NCBI GenBank assembly: GCA_026008535.1
Contig: BRKX01000018.1
Location: 23,072,088-23,136,087 of the forward strand
Source of the DNA: Perilla frutescens
Taxonomy: Eukaryota; Streptophyta; Magnoliopsida; Lamiales; Lamiaceae
Direction: 5' to 3'
Length of the DNA: 64,000 nucleotides
Positions within the stretch are counted from its first letter, which is position 1. Each line of letters opens with the position of its first letter. Position numbers and translations under genes: made by a program. Positions 23,201 to 33,941 of this stretch are shown piece after piece. Under the pieces are notes generated by a model. It did no database searches and was not told the DNA's origin. It saw nothing but the letters and a program-made list of their open reading frames with translations.

Positions 23201-24597
23201 TCACATAGCATTGGCAATGCTCATTCTCCATGCATTAGCTTCCGTTCTTTGTTGTAGTTGGCTTTGAGATAACCATTCCATATTTTCTTCTTCCGGAGGA
23301 GGAGGTGGTAAATCTTCATCTCCTTCATATTCCACTGGAAATTCATCAGAGCGGCACTCTTTTCGGAAAAAATTGTGTAAACCAGCACAAGCCAAAACTA
23401 ATTCAGCTTGGATTTGAAATGAGAAGGGAGGTGCCGTTTTGAAAATTGTGAATCTAGATTTGAAGACACCAGAAATCCTCTCAATCACATTCCTTAACGA
23501 TGCATGACGGAGATTGAATAATTCACTTGCATTTCTGGGGTGACGACCTTGACCACCAAAATCTTTTAAATGATATCGAACACCACGTAAAGTAGCTAAA
23601 AACTGACGTCTATTAGCAAATCCACAATCCAGCAGAAAATATTTACCTACAACAAAACAATTTTATTATTATTTGTCAAATGGCTGCCTTTACACTATTT
23701 AAAAAAAAACACACAATTATAAATATGGTACATACCTTGCGGCACCTGAAGGCCATTTGTTCTAGATAATGCATCACTTAAAAGCTTGGAGTTATGTGCT
23801 GAACCTTCCCATCCACTTAGCACATACATGAATTGCAAATCAAAGTTGCAAGCTGCCAAAACATTCTGTGATTGCATACCATGACGATTACGAAAACTGC
23901 TTACTTTTCGGCCTGTTATCATTGCCGGAATATGAGTTCCATCTATAGCTCCGATACAATACTAAAATAAAGTCAAGATAAGATATAAACAAATAAAACG
24001 TTTAAAATACATTACATAATAAATGATATATACCTTAAAAAAAGGCATAAATCTTGTGCAATCCTGAATTTTAGCTGGGGTCTGTATAGACGGCTTAACC
24101 ATCATGTCCGGTGCTATCATGTTCAATGCCTTTAATACTTTGTTGAAATTTTGACTTGTGGCAAAATGAGAACGACTGAATCTTTGACGAACATTACAAT
24201 ATCTGTCGTTGTGCCCGACAATGATCAAGAATGTTGCCACCATTTCTTCAACACATATGTGTCTTGTATCTTGTAGAGGCGTTTTATCTCTTATGATAGA
24301 GCATAACTTCAGAAACGCATCAGGATACATTCTATACAACTGTCGAAAACTTTGTGGATCTCCTTCAATCATATCTTTAACAAAATGATATCCAATTCTC
24401 GTAATTGGTCGTCGCTGCAAAGAACGTTCAATATGCTGACGCATCATATCAATTTCCCCTAATAGTGTTAACACTGTCTTTGCTGTCAATAGCAAGAGCT
24501 TAACATTTTCATAGAATTCTGTCTCCTCTTCCTCATCAATTTCTTCTTCCATCTCTTCATTTTCTATTTCTTCTTCAAATATTTCATGATGTTCCAT
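23201..24597 (-). CDS. PIF/Harbinger transposase, three exons
   Basis: Exons at 24597-24034, 23961-23736 and 23646-23201, with GT-AG introns, give an uninterrupted 411-residue protein. Residues 1-25 are acidic. A helical region follows, with DALF-type LKLCSIIRDKTPL and EMVATFLII segments. The DDE nuclease (DDE_Tnp_4) has D195 in CIGAIDGTH, D270 in LLDCGFAN and E319 in LRNVIER, with 48 residues between the last two as expected for the superfamily. N245 replaces the usual Asp in the GWEGSAHDS motif. The tail has a Pro run and ends SIANAM. It should cut and join the element's ends together with the Myb-like partner encoded upstream on the same strand. An intact frame in a decayed region suggests recent activity. 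Confidence 0.92.
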
Positions 24598-24779
24598 GCT
24601 GCATTTAAAAAAATAAAATTTCTTGATTATAGCGATTGTGTTAAATAAAAAATATATCCAAATGCATACAACTTAATAAATCAACAAATAAAAAAAAATT
24701 ACCCAAAAAAACATAATGTTTAATTTCGAATAATCAAAAAACATAATTCATAACATCAAATAAATAATCAACATAAATT

Positions 24780-25881
24780 CTAACAAGACATCCAAAAAAA
24801 TACTAATAAATCAACATCAAAGTATGTCAAATATGAAGCAAAATATCCATATTTCTTAATCTTGTAAGCTATCCATTGAGCTCGTTCCTCAACACTCATC
24901 TTCAAAAAACCATCTTTTTGGGACTTCGTGACAAGCAAGTCAAATGCCTTAATCCGAGTGTCTGCATCCAAATTTGGGATCTCTTTGATTGCATCCCATG
25001 TAGTGTACGATCTTTCTTTTTCTCTTTTCTCCAATTCACTATCTCTTTTCAGTAAGAGACCGTGAACTTCACCAAACAGTGTTTTCACCTCTTCCATGAT
25101 CTTTTCACTAGACCCAGAAGTTGTTTCATACTGAGTTCTACTTCTTTTGGCTTGCTTCGGTCTTTGAGTGGAGCTCTTAGTCACTTCAGGCTGCCCAGAA
25201 GGTGGTGTAAAACTAGATGGCGGTTGGTCATCTTTTGATAGTGCGACAAACGCATCATTCTCAGGATCAAACGTTAAATCTTCTATGCGCGCATTTCTAT
25301 TTTCATCTTCTCCTAATGTATTTGCATCAGTAGCAATTCCCAACCCAATTGAATTTCTTCCGACGGCAACACCATTACCCACTGCAATCCTCAAATCCTC
25401 ATAATTAGTGGTTTCTCCATATCGCAAATGTGTGTCTTTCGGGTGAGACTATAAAAAAATAAAAAATCAAAATAATTAATTCACTTTATTAGTTAAATAA
25501 AAATATTGAATAATATTATTCCAATATGATACATGCCGATAAGTACGCATCCCACACTTCATCTGTAGCCATGAATTTTTTCGTATTGTGGTCATATCCA
25601 AAACCAGAACTATACTTCAACAGGTTCGAATAACCGATCCAACGACTATTAAACCATTTGAGTCGGCTTTGATAATTACTGTAGGTCCTATTACACCCGA
25701 GTCTTTCATTAAACACAATAAGTATTCTTTCTTCCACAGTGGCTTTGCTAAATATACCACTATTATCACGCCATCCGTGACGCACACCATCAACCATAAG
25801 TTCTAGTAGAAGGTCAGTCTCTTCCTTAGTCCAAGGTTCATAAGCTGTCCTCTTTTTCGAATCTTGTTGTGAGTCCCTCAT
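24780..25881 (-). CDS. Harbinger Myb/SANT-like DNA-binding protein
   Basis: The best start is ATG at 25881-25879 (MRDSQQDSKKRTAYEPWTKE). Exon 1 is 25881-25537 and exon 2 25448-24780, giving 337 residues. The N-terminal 110 residues are a Myb/SANT-like domain (WTKEETDLLLELMVDG, then SRLKWFNSRWIGYSNLL and a VWDAYL segment). The second exon starts SHPKDTHLRYG, the AHPxA step typical of these proteins, then has a Ser/Pro linker, a basic PKQAKRSRTQYE segment and a charged helix. In PIF/Harbinger systems this partner binds the element ends and brings the transposase to the nucleus. The intron donor reads TCG/GCATGT, so splicing would need a GC-AG intron, or the donor is a mutated GT. The upstream in-frame ATG at 25965 adds sequence unlike the family and overlaps the LTR edge. 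Confidence 0.85.
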
Positions 25882-25956
25882 GATAATACTAATATATTGA
25901 TAAACATGGCTTTTACATGCATTTGAGTAGTTGTATGGCTCATATTCGTAGAGTAA

Positions 25957-27242
25957 TGCATGCATTTGTTGAGTTTTTATGCTAGTTTCGAGTTTCCTTG
26001 TGCTTTTTGATGTTTTGCTATTTCTTGTGCAAGTTTGAGCTGAATTTGAGATTTATCCAAGATCCAATTCAAGGAGAAAAGTTGCTAGAAAGATAGAGGA
26101 TCAAGAGAGGGTCGCAACGCAACTTGAATCGGGTCAATCGGACGAGAAACGAGGGAGAATGGAGCAAAACGGTGGAGCGTGTCGGAGAGTGCGCGATGGC
26201 ACGGACCGTGCTGTCAGACGGCACGGCCCGTGCCATCAAACAAGTGAATTTCGGAGTCTCGGTAGCAACGGCACGGTCCGTGCCGCCTTGTGCCGAAAAT
26301 TAGGCTCTTTTTCCTTCCTTTTTGGGCTTTGTTTTTCCCCAACTATATAAGGCTCTGCTTTGCACAATTTTTGGACGTCTTTACAGATACTTTTTACTCA
26401 TTATTTTAGAGTTCTCTTATTATTTTACTTTCGAGGTTTGCTGTGAACATTCAACATTGAAGAATTCAAGTTTTATTCAACGAATCGTCATTCCGGTTTT
26501 TCGATTCTATTGCACATTTATTTTATGTCAATGTTTATTGTTATTTCTATTATTCCTATGGTTTTAATTATGCGTGAGTAGTCTTTTATTAATTCTAGGG
26601 TTTGCAAAGCATGATTGCAGCTATGTACTTAATTTAATCTTGTTATTTTTTCCTTTCGATTATTGTGTTCAAATGTTCAAGTGCTTTTGATTTCATGCTT
26701 AATTACTGATCATAATTGATGCATGCTAGCTAGTTAATTTGAGTCCTGGTGGAGATAATTAATTAGTGGGATTAATTGAATAATTTGATACACGTTCTAA
26801 GGAATCTATAGGGGAATTTAAATCTGTGGTTCTATCGGGAGTTAGTAAATTAACCTAGAGACGAAAGTAATAGGTTGTTTGTTAATCTGCTTCTACCTTG
26901 AGACCTGACGGAGATAGGTAGATATATTTCTGATTCCTCACCTTTAATCGGATTAAAATTGGGAAAGATTAGGATTAAATTGAATCATAGTGGATACATG
27001 TGTGCTGCATTCCCTAGAATTAGTATTTGCTTAGTATATTTACTTGTGTTTATTTGGTTTTAGTTCTGTTCTTTTATTTTATTTAAATTCGAGCCTAGTT
27101 TTAATAAACTCATATATTGGTAGCCTGGATAATAGAGAGTTGTCAACTTAGTACTCAGTTCTGTCAAATAATCAGTCCCTGTGGATACGATACTCGATTC
27201 GCTTGCTATATTGCATTGTCCTGTGTTAGTTGCAGAATTGTG
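25957..27242 (+). repeat. LTR C, solo LTR nested in the Harbinger element
   Basis: The 3' end CCCTGTGGATACGATACTCG...TTGTGCA is typical of gypsy LTRs. No primer-binding site, internal region or second LTR adjoins it. The U3 part has three GGCACGG(A/C/T)CCGTGCC palindromes at about 26195-26285, and CAACTATATAAGG near 26340 is a good TATA box. The 5' border (TGCATGCATTTG) may be off by up to 50 bases and I could not match a target duplication. It lies upstream of the Myb-like gene in opposite orientation. Confidence 0.7.
26342..26350 (+). promoter_or_regulatory. TATA box of LTR C
   Basis: CTATATAAGG follows the palindrome cluster by about 55 bases, the usual order in these LTRs. Confidence 0.6.
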
Positions 27243-27611
27243 CATAATAAATAGTGCATCATATATTATGGTGTATACACTATTAATCATCATATCATTA
27301 ATAATAACACCATATATACTAGTTTTCTATGATTCAATAATCAGTCAAATTATATCAAAACCAAAAGAGAGTAATTCAAAATTTAATGTAAATTTTTTTT
27401 ATTCTTATATGCCATAAATTCAAGACAAATTTAATCAATAATGAATACACGAGTTAAAAATAATAATCATAATAGAATAGTATGGAGAGTACCTGACGAA
27501 GATTGTAGGCGCCGCCGCTAGGGAATAATAATAGTTGCCGCCGTTGCCGTTCGTAGAGAAATTATGGATGAAAAAAGAGACCATGAACGAATATTTATAG
27601 CGGATTAGGCC

Positions 27612-27750
27612 AGGCCCAGCGGTCGCTCGACCCAACGGTCGCTGGGATATCACCGCCTTAAACCCAGCGGCCGCTGGCTTCAGGTGACCGCTGGGTTTCC
27701 CAATTTCGTGTACCCACCGGCCGCTGGGTCACAACGCTCGCCGGATTTTT
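27612..27750. repeat. Palindrome cluster 3 (right subterminal)
   Basis: At least five copies of CCCAGCGGYCGCTGGG-like motifs lie at 27615-27735, including CCAGCGGCCGCTGG at about 27664. The cluster mirrors cluster 1 at the other end of the element. Confidence 0.85.
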
Positions 27751-27854
27751 CAAATCCATCGAAATCTCGTCTCTGGAGGTCAGAATTCATCCTTCATAAT
27801 TTTCACGTGAAATCCATCCGAAATCCAATGAAATCAATGACTTTTTAAAGTCCG

Positions 27855-28051
27855 TGGATTGTTGAATACATCAAAATTTTGATGGACTTTTAAAAGTCGT
27901 GATTGAATACACCAGGATTTCATTGGAGTACTTTTAAAAGTCTGGATTGAATACACCAGAATTTCGTTGGACTTTTAAAAGTTTAAATTGAATACACCCG
28001 AATTTTAAAATTCCAATGAAATCCAACGAAATCCACATCCAATACATCCCC
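27855..28051 (-). repeat. Right terminal inverted repeat with tandem TIR-like units
   Basis: The terminal 37 bases invert the left end. Inside lie three to four imperfect units of about 45 bases, each with TTGAATACAYC, a TTTCRTTGGA-like block and CTTTTAAAAGT. These echo the TIR itself (complement GTGTATTSAA), so the end seems to have grown by TIR duplication. Confidence 0.82.
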
Positions 28052-28054
28052 TAA

Positions 28055-29000
28055 GATTAATGTTCGGTAAAATATTAAATCCATGTTTAGAGCTTTGATG
28101 GAACCATAAGTTGACCAAACTTTGGGCTGTCTCTCCAGCTGCCTTCTTACATATAAAAATAATACAGAGCAGAAGTTGTAAGCTCATGAGGGAATTAATA
28201 ATAAGATAATATTTGTACTATAATCTTAATTACTCATTTTATTTTTGGTCCATTCACATATATAAATAGTTGGCGCCACGTAGAATTTGAGGAAGTGCAT
28301 CGTACGTACCAAAGTTGTACACACTTTTTATATGTCTGTTTACCAAACAACCAAACCTCTGATTGGAACCTAACCAAATTAATATACCAATAAATCATGG
28401 ATTAGTTGAGTTATGTGTACATATACAGTGACACCTTTTTTAGGAAAGTTAAAAAAGGAAGACCCTCACATTTTATTTTTTTATATTGTTGTAAATCCTG
28501 AACATTTGCACTACATAATAGTTAAAGTCCAAACATTGAGTTGCACGTCGATCCTTTATAAAAATTCTCTGTAGCTTGGTTGGTAATCATCTCATTTGTA
28601 AGTCGCTCAAATAAAATCATCTCATTTGTAAGGGTGAGAAACTGTGTAGGAATTTTAATGCCCATGGTAGACTAATGATTATAATAACTTTCACACGTAT
28701 GAAATTTAATTATAATGAAGGAAGACAAAGCGTAATTAATCGATTACACATCCAATTTAATTTCTCTTTAAAATTAACAGAGAAATTTAAGAGATGAGAA
28801 ACGAACGTGTAGTGGGTGAGTTTCTGTTTCATGAGTGTGTTGCATTTTAATCCAAGACGTATCTTTAATTTTGAGTGGTTTTTGTCCAACACTTGTTTTC
28901 GTGTATAGTAATTATTAATCACATTTACATTACTTGTATGTATGTATGTATTTGGAATTTAAAAAGGAGGGAAGTTAGATTACACAAGTTGTAGTGGGTA
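28055..29000. other. Intergenic, no gene recognised
   Basis: AT-rich. A TATATAAATAG box at about 28259-28269 sits in a GC-richer context but no reading frame follows it. Confidence 0.5.
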
Positions 29001-29007
29001 TGCATAA

Positions 29008-29015
29008 TATATAAA
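29008..29015 (+). promoter_or_regulatory. TATA box of the gene at 29071
   Basis: TATATAAA lies 56 bases before the ATG at 29071, which leaves a leader of about 25-30 bases. A five-codon upstream frame (ATG at 29039) lies at the probable transcription start. Confidence 0.6.
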
Positions 29016-29070
29016 GACGATTAATTGGAATATTGAAAAATGAAAAGCAGTAAGTAGTTGAGAAATAAGA

Positions 29071-29385
29071 ATGGAGGAGGAAAGGTCGTGGCTGCGACGG
29101 CCGGGCAGAAGCAGCAGCTCGTTGTTGGCGTCGGACGTTGCACGAATCACGGCTTACGAAAGGCTCTCGCAGTCGATGCGGCTACCCCTACCCCTACCCG
29201 ACCACTGCAAGACCACTAAAAAAAGAGGCTGGAGATCATCTCTTCTCAACTTCGTCTTTTCTCACAAGAAGAAACAAACCACCGTCCACGTACCGCCGGA
29301 GCCACCGCATCCGCCGCCGCCCAACAAAAACCGCTCTTCTTGGATCCCTCATCCCCACCGCCGTTGGCCCGTCCAAGGATGGTAG
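29071..29385 (+). CDS. Small plant protein with C-terminal RRWPVQGW
   Basis: A 104-residue, single-exon frame starts at ATG (AAGAATGGAGG) and has GC content well above its surroundings. The N-terminus is MEEERSWLRRPGRSSSS, followed by a VARITAYERLSQSMRLPLP segment, a basic stretch (KKRGWRSSLLNFVFSHKKKQ), a Pro-rich linker and the ending WIPHPHRRWPVQGW. I recall a family of short, uncharacterised plant proteins with a Ser-rich start, a YERLSQS segment and exactly this WPVQGW-type ending, so I regard it as a real gene. No signal peptide or membrane segment is visible and the function is unknown. The TATA box at 29008 supports transcription. Confidence 0.75.
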   Translation: MEEERSWLRRPGRSSSSLLASDVARITAYERLSQSMRLPLPLPDHCKTTKKRGWRSSLLNFVFSHKKKQTTVHVPPEPPHPPPPNKNRSSWIPHPHRRWPVQGW

Positions 29386-31144
29386 AACTTAATTAATTGG
29401 TATTTAATTACCTACATTTATATATGCATATGCTGAATTAAATTCACATGCATTTTAATTTGTGATTTCTCCATCTCTCGATCATATCTATGCATGCCAC
29501 TTTGATCATTTGAATCGGTTCTTCTGTTTCTTGATTCAACCGCGACTGATTTAATATTAGACATTTACAAAATTTGAATTAATGAACTCGATTCAGAATC
29601 AGATGCAATGACCGACAGGGATTAATCTTGATCGATCGTGTTGCAACTAATTACAACTTACAACTCAGTGTGTTTTTCAGAATACTTCAGATGTGATCTT
29701 TACGAATCATCATGTAAATTACGAGAATTAATTTCCTATAATTTGTGTATTAAATTGAATTTTCTACTTTGATTTTTATCCTATAACCGGAAAAAAAAAT
29801 AAAAATTATATTGTATGAACCACCCCTTTTTTACTGAATAAAATACTTGGTGACATGTGTAAACTAAAAATTTCATTTGATGAACTATCCAATAATTCTT
29901 ATAGAAGTAGTAATTATAAAAAAATCCCATGTGCTCGTATATTGTGGATTACATTAGGCTCAATCAAATTATATAAACAAAAAAAGGTCTTTTGAATATA
30001 TCAAGTATAAAAATTACATTTATTTATTTTTATTTAATTAGCATATAATTAATCAGTATATAATGTTTATGTTGGTCCCTATTTGTTTTTCATTTTTATT
30101 CAATAGGGTTAAAAATAGATCCAGTTTTCATTCCTATACATATGTATTGCAAATAATAATTGTTTTTTTGAAATAATCAAGAATAGGAGATTGACCTTAC
30201 AAATATAATAAATTGGCTAGCTAGCTTTAATTACCATACTATTGCCGAATATGATGGAACATTATTATTAAATGTTACCATATGTGAATATATTAAATCA
30301 TGGATGTACTCTTGTGTGCTAGCTAAATGAGAATAGATTTTTTTTTTTATGCCGCTAAAGCCCTAAGATGAAAAGTTCTAATTTGGGCCATCATAAATGA
30401 ATTTCACAACTGGAGTAGAATAAAAATACTAATAAGCCTAATAACTAAATCATCAACCATAATAGGGAAGATTCCATTCTCCCCGATTGAACACGTACCG
30501 TACCGAATTTTTATTTTTAATTAATTTTCATATTTTATAATAATTTTTTTAATTATATTTTGGAAGCATAAAAAATAATATCAATAATTATTAATTATAT
30601 TGATCTCTTTTTTTATGGCATGTTATTTATGTTAACGACATTGTTGAATTTTCTTAATGATATCACGTGAAAAAAACACTTAATTTCTTAATGATATCGT
30701 GTGGAAAAAACACTGACACAATAATTGGCACTATAACTCTCATAATAGGTGGCGGAAAAAAAATACCAACATAATTAATATTAACCTATAAAAAAAAATG
30801 TCCCCAAATTATAATTTATAAATATTTAAAAAGTGTGAATATTAATTAAAAAAGGAAAAGCCCGACGGACGGCATGGAATCTTCCACCATTAGCCACACA
30901 AATATTAATTCAAAAGTAAAACATAAAAATATATATCTATTTTAGTGTTCCAACTTCCAAGTACACAAATTTTTATTTGTACTATATTTGTTATACGAAA
31001 TTTGAATTGATGCCTGTATAATTTATAATGTATGTGCAAGTTAAAAAATGTAGAAAAACAACCGATCGACTTCAATTTATTTATTTATTAATTCAACTTA
31101 TTTATGTAATTTACATGGACATTGCATGAGGAATTAAATATTAA
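29386..31144. other. AT-rich intergenic stretch
   Basis: No gene seen. A direct duplication of about 33 bases (AATGATATCRYGTGRAAAAA) lies at 30656-30712. Confidence 0.6.
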
Positions 31145-31687
31145 TTAGGATCTGACATGACTTCCCAACCTGACGACGATTCCATCGATATCTCGCACGT
31201 AGCCCACTCTCTGGCCCCACTCTTTGTCTTCCGGCTCCGCCACCGCCTCCGCCCCATTCTCCACCGCCCTAGTATAGGCGGCATCAACGTCGGCGTAATC
31301 GAAGCAAACCTCCACGGGGTTCCTGTCGCGGATCTTCACGCTTCCGGTGAGGTCGTCAGTCTCGTGTTGCTTCGCCGGCGTAAAAGCTAACGTCGTCTGC
31401 CCGCTCTCCAACTCGCCCCATCTGATTAATTAACATCATTAATTAATTTAACGTACTGTACGGTTTTAATTAGTTAATTAATTAATCTTCAATCTCGATA
31501 CATACTGATTAAGAAAGTTAATTGATATAATTATATATAGGATAGGATGATATGTCACATACCTGTGAGAGCCGTCGAGGCGGCGAACGTTATAGCCGAA
31601 CGCCTTCCCGTAGAACTCTACAGATTTCGCCACGTCTTTCACATACACGACCGTGTATGCAAACACCGGGTTCAGCTTCGATGCCAT
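31145..31687 (-). CDS. VOC/glyoxalase-like protein, DSI-1VOC type
   Basis: Exon 1 is 31687-31563 and exon 2 31421-31145, with a 141-base intron (CAG/GTATGT ... TCAG). Together they encode 133 residues with no break. The protein starts MASKLNPVFAYTVVYVKDVA and has the VOC pattern: SVEFYGKAFGY, RWGELESGQTTLAF, then VEVCFDYADVDAAY, GAEAVAEPEDKEWGQ and VGYVRDIDG. It closely resembles the plant desiccation-induced 1VOC proteins (Arabidopsis At1g07645 type), small cytosolic proteins of the glyoxalase/bleomycin-resistance fold whose exact substrate is not settled. The upstream region has three ACGTG-core elements, in keeping with ABA or drought control. It appears to be an intact host gene. Confidence 0.92.
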
Positions 31688-31755
31688 CTCTCTCTCTAGA
31701 TTTCTCTCTCTCTCCCCTCCACCATTAGATATATATATTCCCCTCCACCATTAGA

Positions 31756-31772
31756 TATATAAATATATATAC
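31756..31772 (-). promoter_or_regulatory. TATA region of the VOC gene
   Basis: On the minus strand GTATATATATTTATATATC lies about 70-85 bases upstream of the ATG. A TC-rich leader and a 27-base tandem duplication (CCCCTCCACCATTAGATATA, twice) sit between it and the start codon. Confidence 0.55.
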
Positions 31773-31825
31773 GGAATTCAGGATCGATCGCTAGCTAACA
31801 GAGATTAATAATTCTAATATTGTGG

Positions 31826-31893
31826 ACGTGGAAACCAGATTTAGTCTTGAAGCTTACACGTGTACACCATGCAGCTTCAAAGCTGCCACGTGT
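31826..31893 (-). promoter_or_regulatory. ABRE/G-box cluster of the VOC gene
   Basis: ACGTGG at 31826-31831, ACACGTGT at 31856-31863 and ACACGTGGC (minus strand) at 31893-31885 are ACGT-core elements bound by ABF/AREB-type bZIP factors. They lie 140-210 bases upstream of the ATG. Three such cores in 70 bases are a good basis for ABA or desiccation response. Confidence 0.65.
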
Positions 31894-32094
31894 AACTAAT
31901 TGTAACATATGCGCACGCAAATAACACAGAATTAATTAACCAATGCGCGCATTCACACTGAACTATTTAAGAGAGCATATTTGAAATAATCAATTATTAT
32001 TAAGTTTTTGAGAGGCAGACGGCGAATTATTATTAAGTTAGAAATAAGAGATTTTGTACAATTTTAATAGGGTTACTATTTGAAGATAAGAATA

Positions 32095-32335
32095 CATATT
32101 CCCTTCATTTTTTTAGTAAGTATCATTTCTGGATTTTAATTTTATTTCAAAAGAAGTGTCATTCTATAATTTTGAGATAGAAAATTCATATTTTTCACAT
32201 ATTTATTCTTATTTATTGTATTTAAACATCTATATTTAACTCATTTAATGTATTCATACAAAGGTGTATTAAATAATTTAATTAATTTATTAATTTATGT
32301 GTATTCATCCAAAATGACATTTATATAAAAAAAAA
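32095..32335. mobile_element. Decayed Stowaway-like MITE
   Basis: The segment shares its left end (CCCTTCAT...AGTAAGTATCATT), interior and AAAATGACATTTAT right part with the MITE at 61262-61519. The outer right end has been replaced by a poly-A run, so it is an older copy. Confidence 0.65.
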
Positions 32336-32609
32336 AAAAGTGGTAAAATATAAATATTTTAACACAGACTAAAAATATCAAATAATTTGAAAGATAATTA
32401 CAAAATGGTACGACCACGTGACTCACGCAACCCGTTAATTAGTCATGAAAATTAATGCACCATCTTGTATTTTATAAGTAGTTGGCAATCAGTTGTCACC
32501 AGGGTGTAGCTAAATAAACCACTATAAATTTTTTATACATCTTTTTTTATTTCACACATCACACATTCTATTTATTTATTTATTTTCTTTTTTCTTTACA
32601 CACAACAAT
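32336..32609. other. AT-rich flank of the Athila element
   Basis: Nothing recognisable lies between the MITE and the target duplication of the Athila element. Confidence 0.5.
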
Positions 32610-32614
32610 AAATA

Positions 32615-33936
32615 TGATAAGTTGCATATCTGCATTTATTTTTAGGTGATTTTCCCTTATTTTACTAAGCTTTGTTGTGCGTTTATTGGCATTTAATGAT
32701 CTTTTGAGTTTTGCAAGGGAATAAAGGTGTTTTGTAGGAAAGAAGGCTAAAACGATCATTTTGGAAGCAAAAGAATTGAAGGATTCCGAGTAGGAAGAGT
32801 CCAGGAGCTTCTGGCAGATAAGGCGTGGTCACACCTTAGTCTGCTGGCGGGATTTAATTCATAAAATCACAAGTGGGCCCAACAGAGATATACATGGACG
32901 AAATTCTTCTTTCCAATTGGCGATTTTTCACAAGGAAAGAGCCTTAGAGTCCAAGAAGGAGTAGAAGACTTACTATGGGGAGAGAGGAGAGAGAGAATAG
33001 AATATCTAGAAGACACATATATATCCGGAATTAATTTTCTCTCTCCATAGGACACGCCAGAGACGCCATTCACCATTGAAGAACGCAGATTTCATAGTTT
33101 TCCTATTTTTCCAGACTTTGTTATTATTCCATCATGATGTTCTAAATACTTTTCTAGCGAGAAGATAATCGAGACTCGGATTCTACACATTTGTGAGATC
33201 GAATTGGTTTTATTATAATTTATTTCTCTCTTTATTTATGAATCCTCTGTTTGTTATTTCTGTTATTATTTTAATGATTATGCAAAGTGCACGTTGTATG
33301 ATTGTTAGAATGATTTCTTGCTAGTGAATTATCTAGATCCGTAATTGTCTAGATTATTTGCCTAAGTAGCGCAATTGGATAGATTGGGGGTAAACAGTCC
33401 CGCTTTCGACACTTTGGGGATTTATAATCTTATCTGAACGGGTCATCGTATGATTTTCGTGGGTTTGAGTTGGTGTTTCTCTGGTTATTAATGCTGTTAG
33501 TAGATTTAATTCTATGGTCGTACCTAGGATTGTCTATTAATTAGAGAAGTAGTTAACGGTCGTACCTTGGCTGCCGAATAATTAAGGAGAAACGAGGTTG
33601 TTAGGTCGTACCAATAGCCATAGCCAATTTAGAGAGGGAAGTGAATTATATCTGTGCATCTGTGATCAAATTGTGTAGTCCGTTGTCGAGATTATTCTTG
33701 AGCTAGATTTTCCTCTATTTGATCCTCGTTATTTATTTATTTGCTTGTTCGTCTTTTGATTTAATTTTATTATTTCAATTTTCAGTATTCAAAACCCCCC
33801 ATTTAGTTTTAGGATTTTAGATAAAAAGATGACTATTTAATTTACTAGTCTCTGTGGTTCGACCCTGCTTGCTACTATTGCAATTTATTTGGCGACCCTG
33901 CTTTCAATTTATTTTTGTTGGTTTCGACACCCATCA
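32615..33936 (+). repeat. 5' LTR of the Athila element
   Basis: The LTR begins TGATAAGTTGCATATC and ends GACACCCATCA. The near-palindrome TAAGGCGTGGTCACACCTTA lies in U3 at about 32819-32838, and CATATATATCC near 33016 is a possible TATA box. About 16 bases near 33896-33915 differ from the 3' LTR in a block. Confidence 0.95.
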
Positions 33937-33941
33937 AATTT

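Larger units (their letters stand above)
20525..28051. mobile_element. PIF/Harbinger transposon with three genes
   Basis: The left end reads GAGGGGTGTATTGGATGTGG. The inverted right end reads GGGGATGTATTGGATGTGG, and both continue ATTTCGTTGGATTT. TAA lies directly outside each end (20522-20524, 28052-28054), the target duplication preferred by PIF/Harbinger elements. The 7,527 bases contain the two standard genes of the superfamily on the minus strand (transposase and Myb/SANT-like), a plus-strand ATHILA-ORF1-like gene, three clusters of CCCAGCGGCCGCTGGG-type palindromes, and a nested solo LTR. Without the LTR it would be about 6.2 kb. Confidence 0.93.

Noticed and set aside
23736..23961. Asn245 in place of Asp as loss of the catalytic triad of the Harbinger transposase.
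   Set aside because: Spacing (48 residues between D270 and E319) fits the known Harbinger triad, so the changed Asp is most likely a conserved but non-triad residue.
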